Assembly (NCBI GenBank): GCA_041730495.1
Contig: JBGSBR010000031.1
Span: 1-8,749 of the forward strand
From: JBGSBR01 sp041730495
Lineage (GTDB): Bacteria; Patescibacteriota; Microgenomatia; UBA1406; GWC2-37-13
Length of the DNA stretch: 8,749 nucleotides
Reading direction: 5' to 3'
The translations under genes and the position numbers were made by a program. The notes beneath the pieces are model-generated. The model worked only from the letters and a program-made list of their open reading frames with translations, had not been told where the DNA came from and searched no databases. Below, piece by piece: positions 1 through 5,178 of the stretch; the stretch's first letter is position 1, and each line of letters opens with the position of its first letter.

Positions 1-1
1 T

Positions 2-298
2 GATAGCTTCAAAGTAGGTCATGAAATGCATATTGAAAGAGGTTCAGATGTTCTTGGTGCTTGTCCTGTAGAAGCGTCACCAACACCAACTGTCAAACCA
101 ACAGGTACTGTAACTGCAACTCCAAGTCCAACAGCCAAACCTACCGTACCTGTTACACCTTCACCAACTGGACCTATTCCAACTGTTACACCAACAGATG
201 AGTATCCTCCAATTGTTCCTGAATTCGGACTCGTATCAGGAATCTCAACTCTTATCGCATCTGCAGGTTCATACCTCATGCTTAAGAAACGTGTCTAA
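2..298 (+). CDS. 3' end of a surface protein with Thr/Pro stalk and PEFG-type C-terminal sorting signal (5' partial)
   Basis: The frame is open from the window edge, so the gene starts upstream; the in-frame ATG at 26 is probably internal. The 98 visible residues begin with a short segment of no recognised domain (DSFKVGHEMHIERG). A stalk of about 40 residues dominated by Thr and Pro follows (about 74-205), typical of glycosylated or wall-spanning linkers. The end is a three-part sorting signal: PEFG (218-229), a hydrophobic segment of about 18 residues (LVSGISTLIASAGSYLML) and the basic end KKRV. This layout matches the PEP-CTERM class processed by exosortases; the PEFG/PEF variants are known mainly from archaea (Thaumarchaeota, Methanosarcina). 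The stop lies two bases before the exosortase start codon, so the two are almost certainly co-transcribed, and this is probably that enzyme's substrate. The function of the N-terminal part is unknown. Confidence 0.8.
   Translation, partial: DSFKVGHEMHIERGSDVLGACPVEASPTPTVKPTGTVTATPSPTAKPTVPVTPSPTGPIPTVTPTDEYPPIVPEFGLVSGISTLIASAGSYLMLKKRV
74..205 (+). repeat. Low-complexity Thr/Pro-coding repeat (stalk)
   Basis: This is an irregular repetition of CCAAC/CCAACT-like units that encodes alternating Thr-Pro, Ser-Pro and Val-Pro steps (for example TPSPTAKPTVPVTPSPTG). It forms the extended stalk just before the sorting signal. The period is not exact, so it is a compositional repeat and not a clean tandem array. 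It also produces a spurious Gly/Val-rich open frame on the opposite strand. Confidence 0.6.
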
Positions 299-300
299 AG

Positions 301-1209
301 ATGTCTAACATCCACGCTATCCTGAAAAGGACTGTCGTTTACTTTGCACTGTTTGTCATTATCTTTGGTCTTTTGGGATCATGGATCATCGGATCGAAGC
401 TACTTTCACAAGGAGATTTTTGGATCTACGGTGACAAAGGTAAACTGGTAATCCTCATGGCGCTTCTGTTCCCCTTTATCATCCGTGAGAAAATCAAGCT
501 GTTGCCTAAAGCTACCTGGGGTAAAACCAACATCTTCTTTGGCTTTGCCACAATCGCTTCAGTTGGAGGATTTACCATAGCGGCTTCACGATTACTTGCA
601 TCATTGCCACTCAAACCAATAGAGTATTACCTCACTTCACATGTTTTACTGATTCTGACGCCAATCTTACTCGCGCTCACAGTATTTGGTACTACATTTT
701 TAGTTAAACTCGCACAAATTTACAAAAAAGAGTTTGTGCAGTTAGGTATTATTGGCATAGTACTTTACATTGCGACTGATTATGTTTGGCAGCTTTGGCC
801 TTATTTGTCAGATATGGTATTGCATACTGTCGCAAAGATCTTTGCTTTGTCATATCATGCTACAGTATCTGATCCGCAGATTTTAACTGTTGCTGATTTC
901 AAAGTACAAGTAGGTGAAGCCTGCTCTGGGCTAGAATCGTTGTTTATGTTTAGTGCGCTGTATGGTTTAATCGGGCATTATGAATGGAAGAATATCAAAC
1001 ATAGAGCCTATCTTTTGACGTTTATTCCGCTTGCTATCGGACTTTATCTCGTCAATATTTTACGAGTTTACCTGATCGTACTCATCGGCGTAGAGTGGTC
1101 TGCAGATATTGCAATCCGCTTATTTCATACCTATCTCGGTATGGTATTTTTTGTCATCTACTTCTTAGGCTTTCTCCGTTTTATTTATCCCAGACTAAAG
1201 AAAGTTTAA
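301..1209 (+). CDS. Exosortase/archaeosortase-family transpeptidase
   Basis: This is an integral-membrane cysteine protease/transpeptidase of the exosortase/archaeosortase family, expected to cut PEP-CTERM-like tails and move the protein to an envelope acceptor. The 302 residues are almost entirely hydrophobic, with about eight probable membrane segments, a usual size for the family core. All three catalytic positions are visible: Cys208 in GEACSGLESL, Arg255 in NILRV, and His276 in LFHTYLG. The C-terminus ends in a basic cluster (PRLKKV). The ATG at 301 is two bases after the stop of the PEFG-tailed gene, with no clear Shine-Dalgarno, which suggests translational coupling. Such adjacency is typical of a dedicated enzyme-substrate pair. 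The subfamily cannot be fixed by eye, and no EPS or glycosyltransferase genes are visible here. The gene converges on the next one with a seven-base gap. Confidence 0.9.
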   Translation: MSNIHAILKRTVVYFALFVIIFGLLGSWIIGSKLLSQGDFWIYGDKGKLVILMALLFPFIIREKIKLLPKATWGKTNIFFGFATIASVGGFTIAASRLLASLPLKPIEYYLTSHVLLILTPILLALTVFGTTFLVKLAQIYKKEFVQLGIIGIVLYIATDYVWQLWPYLSDMVLHTVAKIFALSYHATVSDPQILTVADFKVQVGEACSGLESLFMFSALYGLIGHYEWKNIKHRAYLLTFIPLAIGLYLVNILRVYLIVLIGVEWSADIAIRLFHTYLGMVFFVIYFLGFLRFIYPRLKKV

Positions 1210-1233
1210 TATCTTTTCATTTTGCACTTTCTT
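1198..1233. terminator. Candidate bidirectional hairpin between convergent genes
   Basis: A perfect 8-base inverted repeat, AAGAAAGT (1198-1205) and ACTTTCTT (1226-1233), encloses a 20-base AT-rich loop containing both stop codons of the convergent genes. It could act as a weak bidirectional terminator. Against this, the stem has only two GC pairs, the loop is long, and no clean U-tract follows on either strand. Confidence 0.25.
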
Positions 1234-1570
1234 CATTCATTTTCATTCGCGCTTTGACAAGCTTCGTAATTAACTCTGCTGGAAGTAACTCGCCAAGGGG
1301 AAACTGAATTGCAGATTTTGATGTCTTATATTGGGTTAATTCATCTTGATGATTTTCGACAATTGGTGGTGGCAGATACAACCCAATATGATTTTTGGCA
1401 AAACCAAAATACACTAGTCTGCCATGATAACCATAATACGGCATGCTATAGCTGATCTTTTCTTCAGCTTCTGGTGCTGCTTCCTTTATAATCTCACGTA
1501 GCTCGCGCATCATAGGCTGATACTCGGTGGGTGCTTGATCTATGTATTGATCAACAGTTTCTGCTTTCAT
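1217..1570 (-). CDS. DUF1801 (YdhG-like) protein, copy 1
   Basis: This is a small cytoplasmic protein of 117 residues, the normal length for the DUF1801 family. The fold is frataxin-like, and some Bacillus members (YdhG) are annotated as intracellular iron chaperones; that role is not proven for this one. Family marks are the N-terminal VDQYIDQAP helix, ELREIIKEAAPEAEEKISYSMP (residues 23-44), a central strand pair containing His61 (FAKNHIGLY), and the C-terminal AIQFPLGELLP...LITKLVKAR (87-108). There is no signal peptide or membrane segment. The ATG lies 12 bases after the permease stop, so it is probably the last gene of the transporter operon. It ends in TGA, evidence that TGA is a stop here. 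It aligns along its length with the second DUF1801 protein on the other side of the transporter genes. Confidence 0.85.
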   Translation of the reverse strand: MKAETVDQYIDQAPTEYQPMMRELREIIKEAAPEAEEKISYSMPYYGYHGRLVYFGFAKNHIGLYLPPPIVENHQDELTQYKTSKSAIQFPLGELLPAELITKLVKARMKMNEESAK

Positions 1571-1582
1571 ATAGATATGATA

Positions 1583-2791
1583 CTACTCATAACGCAGTGC
1601 ATCAATCGGTGAAAGTGCCGCTGCACGACGAGCTGGATACAAACCGAAGATGATGCCTACTAATGTCGAAGCGACTACTGCTATGATAATCCACGGTATA
1701 CTCAAGATAAACGGTATCCCAAATGCCAGTGAGATCAAGAATGCGCCGAGAATCCCAATCACGATCCCAATCACGCCTCCAATCACACTCATCACGACTG
1801 ATTCAATCAGAAACTGCGTCAAGATATCGTTATTTTTGGCTCCAATTGATTTAAGTAAACCAATTTCTTTCGTTCTTTCGGTAACAGAAACTAACATGAT
1901 ATTCATAACACCGACACCACCGACTATAAGAGAAATACTAGAGATGCCTGCAATAAGTGCGGTGAGTAAACTCGTGATAGAGTTGATTGTCTCAAGTGAA
2001 TCGATAAAACTCGTCATATTAAAATCATTATCTGTACCCTCTTCTAGATCGCGCGCATCACGCAGCAAGACTTCAACATCATCCATTGTTTGATTGATGT
2101 AATCTGTGTTTGCGACTGAGACATCAATCTCAAACAGCTCATCATCACCTCTGATCTGCTCGCTCACAATATCAAGTGGTAGGATAATACTTGAATTAAA
2201 AAAGCCACCTGTCAGATCACTTTCACTTTCGGTCAACCCAATGATCCGATACCTCGAACCATTTATCCGTAATGTTTCACCGACAGGATTGATATCTGCG
2301 CCAAACAGCTCTTCAGCTGCATCTATACCAATCAGTGCAACTCTACTATTGCTGTCAGCATCAGTCAAGAAATTGCCATACACGAGCGTCGGATTAAGTA
2401 ATGATTGCCCTGGTGCTGTAACACCGTAGACCGAGACCTGAATCTCTTTATCATTAGCCGCTGCTCGTGTCGAAGCAAACGCAAACGGCGCAACAGAGAT
2501 AATATTTTCCATGCCAGCGTCTTCGATTACTTGTGCATCATCGAGTGTAAGCGGATTACTACTTCCTCCACCGATACCACTAAAAGCATTCTGACCGGGG
2601 TTGATCTGAAAATAATTGGTGCCAAAGCTGGAAAACTCTTCATTGACATACGCCACAGCACTTTGACCAATTGAAGCAATCATGATGACAGATCCAATAC
2701 CGATGATGATACCGAGCATCGTCAAAGCAGTTCGCATAAGGTTGCTTTTGAGAGCGACGATTGAAGCTCGGATAATTTCGTTGTATTCCAT
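1583..2791 (-). CDS. MacB/FtsX-type ABC transporter permease
   Basis: This is the membrane subunit of a MacB-like (type VII) ABC transporter, 402 residues from the chosen start. It has one N-terminal membrane helix (about 19-42, in RTALTMLGIIIGIGSVIMIA), a large extracytoplasmic MacB_PCD-type domain (about 45-270), and three C-terminal helices. The FtsX-core signature is clear in the stretch with GGVGVMNIML followed by VTERTKEIGLLKSIGA. The protein ends with the family-typical LYPARRAAALSPIDALRYE. An open frame extends 23 codons further upstream, but those residues lie inside the ATPase gene. The ATG at 2791 starts the canonical MEYNEIIRASIVALKSN sequence and sits one base after the ATPase stop (TAA-T-ATG), so I chose it. 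Such permeases transmit ATPase motion to the adaptor (mechanotransmission). The substrate is unknown: peptides, lipids, antibiotics or lipoproteins are all possible. Confidence 0.93.
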   Translation of the reverse strand: MEYNEIIRASIVALKSNLMRTALTMLGIIIGIGSVIMIASIGQSAVAYVNEEFSSFGTNYFQINPGQNAFSGIGGGSSNPLTLDDAQVIEDAGMENIISVAPFAFASTRAAANDKEIQVSVYGVTAPGQSLLNPTLVYGNFLTDADSNSRVALIGIDAAEELFGADINPVGETLRINGSRYRIIGLTESESDLTGGFFNSSIILPLDIVSEQIRGDDELFEIDVSVANTDYINQTMDDVEVLLRDARDLEEGTDNDFNMTSFIDSLETINSITSLLTALIAGISSISLIVGGVGVMNIMLVSVTERTKEIGLLKSIGAKNNDILTQFLIESVVMSVIGGVIGIVIGILGAFLISLAFGIPFILSIPWIIIAVVASTLVGIIFGLYPARRAAALSPIDALRYE

Positions 2792-2792
2792 A

Positions 2793-3488
2793 TTATTTTT
2801 TAGTGTCAGAAATGATCTTACCGTCCACGATCCTGATGATTCGCTTTGCAAACTTTGCAATATCTTCTTCGTGTGTAATCAAGATGATTGTTCTGCCTTT
2901 TTGATTGAGCTCTTGCAGATAACCCATGATTTCGTGTGAAGTAGTCGTATCCAGATTGCCGGTCGGCTCATCTGCAAGTATCACTGATGGATCCATGATA
3001 ATTGCTCGCGCTATGGCAACGCGCTGGATCTGGCCTCCTGAAATATGATTTGAAAAATTCTGTGCCTTATCTTCAATTTTCACCAGTCGTAAAGCATCCA
3101 TCACGCGTTGGTCACGCTCATTGGGTGGCACTTTACCATACATCAGCGGCCGTTCTACATTTTTATATACAGTTGTGCGCGGGAGAAGATTAAACGACTG
3201 AAAAACAAAGCCAATCTCACGATTGCGGATCTCGGCTAACTCATCATTGGAATAACTTGTGATATTTTTACCTCGAAACATAAACGTGCCAGTTGATGGG
3301 GTATCCAGTGCGCCCAAGATGTGCATGGTAGTCGATTTACCAGATCCCGAAGGTCCCATGATCGCGACAAACTCTCCTTCATTGATCGTAAGTGAGATCC
3401 CATAGAGCGACTGATAATATTCTCCATTGCCAAGCGGATACTTTTTGGTGACGTCTTTGAGCTCAATCAATGAAGTTTTGTTTACCAT
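2793..3488 (-). CDS. MacB/LolD-type ABC transporter ATP-binding protein
   Basis: This is the cytoplasmic ATPase that powers the adjacent permease, 231 residues from the chosen ATG. All catalytic motifs are present: Walker A GPSGSGKST (45-53), Q-loop Gln97 in FQSFNLLP, signature ISGGQIQRVAIARA (149-162), Walker B VILADEP (169-175), the D-loop Asp180 and the H-loop His206. The signature starts with Ile instead of the usual Leu, a tolerated substitution. The MacB/LolD/FtsE branch is indicated by length, by the ALDTPSTG segment after Walker A, and by the partner permease. A longer frame begins with TTG at 3503 and overlaps the adaptor gene; the ATG at 3488 lies four bases after the adaptor stop and leads into a normal N-terminus (LIELKDVTKKY), so it is preferred. 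No strong Shine-Dalgarno is present, so coupling is likely. Confidence 0.95.
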   Translation of the reverse strand: MVNKTSLIELKDVTKKYPLGNGEYYQSLYGISLTINEGEFVAIMGPSGSGKSTTMHILGALDTPSTGTFMFRGKNITSYSNDELAEIRNREIGFVFQSFNLLPRTTVYKNVERPLMYGKVPPNERDQRVMDALRLVKIEDKAQNFSNHISGGQIQRVAIARAIIMDPSVILADEPTGNLDTTTSHEIMGYLQELNQKGRTIILITHEEDIAKFAKRIIRIVDGKIISDTKK

Positions 3489-3492
3489 GCGG

Positions 3493-4746
3493 TTAATTAC
3501 CAAATAATCCTTTGCGTTCTACTTGATCATTTTTGAGTGCAGTGACAACTTCTTGACCTTCCGAGAGACCTGATAAGATCTGTGTTCTATCTTCACCTTT
3601 TATACCGACCTCAACAGATACAAACTCTAGCTCGCCATCAGCTTTTACAATCTGTACTGCTTTACCTCCTTGATATGGTCTGATTGCAGAGTTGGGGACA
3701 CTGAGAGTATCTCGAATTCTATTGGTCACAATCAACGCATCAGCTGACATGCCTGCTTTCAGATGCTCATCACGATCGCGGATATCGATAAACACATCAT
3801 ATTTCGTCACTCCTGCGACATCATGCCCGATAGAATCAACTCTGATTACTGTACCTTTGTAAACTTTATTGTCGATTGGATCTACCTCGATCTGGGCTTC
3901 ATTGCCAGCTTTGATTTTATTGATGTCAGTCTCACTCAGTGCAAGTAATACACCCATGACGGTATAATCTGCAATAGTAAGAATTGGTCGAACTGTTTGT
4001 GTAGAAACAAGTGCTGTTCCACCCGATGATGCATCCACTGACTCACTGACAGTAGCTGACAGATTACTGACTGTACCGTTGGCTGTGGCTTCTACTACTG
4101 TGGTCTGTGTCGCTTGATACTGTAGCCACGTAGAGCTGACCGCAGCTTGTGCTTGAGCGATAACTTGTTGCTGATCTTTGAATTTTTTTTCTGCCGAGAG
4201 CCACTGTTTTTCTGGAATATGAAACTCAGGAAGTGCACGCTGCTCATATTTTGGAGTCCCATCACCATTTTCATATGAGTCACTTTCGGCGAGTTCTTTA
4301 AATGAATCCCATTTGGCAAACATATCTGCTTGAAGTAGATCTAGATTTGATTTTGCAGCGTTAAGTGAAGTCTGCGCCGTCAGATAATTGGCATAGGCTG
4401 CTTGTTGTTCTTGTTGTGTTGCAGTACTTTTGACTTTGAAAAGCTCATCTCCAGTTTGTACGAGTGTACCATTGGTGACATAGAGCTCTTCGATAATCCC
4501 ATTAGTAGGAGAGTAAATATCAGTTTGACCCGAGATCTTGACGATACCAGATTCTTCCACTTGCTCGACGATATCAGCGCGAGTTACTTTTTCAAGATTG
4601 TAATCAGTTTTGTCACTACCAGTCAAAGCTCGAACTATAATCAGAACGATGATGATTGTCACGATTATCAATGCAAGCTTTTTTTTGCGAGAAAGTTTTT
4701 TAAACCAAGTAACTCTATTATTGATAAAAGTTTTAATTCGTTTCAT
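3493..4746 (-). CDS. MacA/HlyD-type membrane-fusion (adaptor) protein
   Basis: This is the extracytoplasmic adaptor subunit of the MacAB-like transporter, 417 residues. It has a basic N-terminus, one membrane anchor (about 24-41) and no lipobox. Next come the first half of the biotinyl-lipoyl domain (about 72-105, SPTNGIIEELYVTNG), a coiled hairpin (about 108-212), the second lipoyl half (about 216-250), a beta-barrel (about 260-355) and a membrane-proximal domain (about 360-405). The hairpin is interrupted by a polar, Pro/Gly-containing insert around residues 155-180 (SYENGDGTPKYEQRALPEF), so it is probably not a plain TolC-docking hairpin. No outer-membrane channel gene is visible, which fits a monoderm envelope where the complex works across one membrane. 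This gene probably starts the transporter unit: the 67-base upstream gap carries a candidate promoter. No Shine-Dalgarno is evident. Confidence 0.9.
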   Translation of the reverse strand: MKRIKTFINNRVTWFKKLSRKKKLALIIVTIIIVLIIVRALTGSDKTDYNLEKVTRADIVEQVEESGIVKISGQTDIYSPTNGIIEELYVTNGTLVQTGDELFKVKSTATQQEQQAAYANYLTAQTSLNAAKSNLDLLQADMFAKWDSFKELAESDSYENGDGTPKYEQRALPEFHIPEKQWLSAEKKFKDQQQVIAQAQAAVSSTWLQYQATQTTVVEATANGTVSNLSATVSESVDASSGGTALVSTQTVRPILTIADYTVMGVLLALSETDINKIKAGNEAQIEVDPIDNKVYKGTVIRVDSIGHDVAGVTKYDVFIDIRDRDEHLKAGMSADALIVTNRIRDTLSVPNSAIRPYQGGKAVQIVKADGELEFVSVEVGIKGEDRTQILSGLSEGQEVVTALKNDQVERKGLFGN

Positions 4747-4752
4747 GATGGA

Positions 4753-4783
4753 TTTTAGACATAAAAAATAAGCCAGTCTATAA
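4753..4783 (-). promoter_or_regulatory. Inverted repeat in the adaptor leader
   Basis: TTATAGAC and GTCTAAAA on the - strand (plus-strand positions 4776-4783 and 4753-4760) can pair through TAGAC/GTCTA plus two further AT pairs, with a 15-base T-rich loop. The structure would lie in the leader just before the adaptor ATG, or around the transcription start. It could be an operator half-site pair, a leader hairpin or chance in AT-rich DNA. Support is limited. Confidence 0.2.
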
Positions 4784-4787
4784 ACTT

Positions 4788-4816
4788 ATATTACCCGTTT
4801 TATATGTGGATGTCTA
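4788..4816 (-). promoter_or_regulatory. Candidate sigma-70-type promoter for the transporter operon
   Basis: On the - strand TAGACA (4811-4816; five of six matches to TTGACA) is followed after exactly 17 bases by TAATAT (4788-4793; four of six matches to TATAAT). The start point would fall near 4781, giving a leader of about 35 bases before the adaptor ATG. The -35 box overlaps the stop codon of the upstream DUF1801 gene. This is the only gap in the - strand run long enough for a promoter. AT-rich DNA yields such matches by chance, hence the modest confidence. Confidence 0.35.
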
Positions 4817-5173
4817 TGTTTGACGTAGTTCTCGGAGGCGATACTCAACTATCTTACGAATCAGCTCTAAAGGTAAGTCTTTATCAATAGGAAACTGAAT
4901 TGTTCCTTTGCCTGATGTATCGTACTCAGCTGTTTCTGGGAAATCTGCTTCCATCTCTGTCGTATATGGATACATCGAAATATGTTTCTTCCAGGCTGCA
5001 AAATATACCAAATATGTGCCATCAAGATTGAAAGTCGGCATATTGTAGCGAATCGTTTCTTCCACACCTGGAGCAACCTTTTTAATAAAGTCACGCAACT
5101 CTTGAAGCTTTGGTCTTATCTCTTCAGGGAAACTTGAGATATATTGTTCGATAGTAGTAAATTTTTCAGACAT
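4814..5173 (-). CDS. DUF1801 (YdhG-like) protein, copy 2
   Basis: This second DUF1801-family protein, 119 residues from the chosen start, is cytoplasmic with a predicted frataxin-like fold. It shows IEQYISSFP near the N-terminus, ELRDFIKKVAPGVEETIRYNMP (residues 25-46), a strand pair with His64 (WKKHISMYP), and TIQFPIDKDLPLELIRKIVEYR (91-112). These align with the copy at 1217-1570, but loop sequences differ, so the two are old paralogs or separate acquisitions, not a recent duplication. The frame stays open to 5203, but that start lies inside the large secreted-protein gene. The ATG at 5173 is five bases after that gene's stop and opens directly into the conserved MSEKFTTIEQY sequence, so it is preferred. 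The biochemical role is unproven; iron binding is suggested only for some relatives. Confidence 0.85.
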   Translation of the reverse strand: MSEKFTTIEQYISSFPEEIRPKLQELRDFIKKVAPGVEETIRYNMPTFNLDGTYLVYFAAWKKHISMYPYTTEMEADFPETAEYDTSGKGTIQFPIDKDLPLELIRKIVEYRLRELRQT

Positions 5174-5178
5174 AGATA

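Noticed and set aside
19..279. Open frame on the - strand rich in Gly/Val
   Set aside because: It is the antisense shadow of the Thr/Pro low-complexity stalk; the + strand frame has a meaningful sorting signal and runs directly into the exosortase gene.
1650..2429. Two + strand open frames (147 and 107 residues) antisense to the permease
   Set aside because: They are compositional shadows of the permease, with Ser/Ile/Pro-rich sequence and no family resemblance.
2792..2860. N-terminal extension of the permease (23 extra residues)
   Set aside because: These residues overlap the ATPase gene, read as polar non-conserved sequence, and precede a canonical MacB permease start at 2791.
3489..3503. 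TTG start for the ATPase
   Set aside because: It overlaps the adaptor stop region; the ATG at 3488 gives a normal ABC N-terminus and the same short spacing as the other operon junctions.
4764..4791. ATAAG/CTTAT hairpin followed by a T-run on the - strand, as an intrinsic terminator after DUF1801 copy 2
   Set aside because: The stem is only five AT-rich pairs with a 12-base loop, too weak to call, and it overlaps the candidate promoter and leader region.
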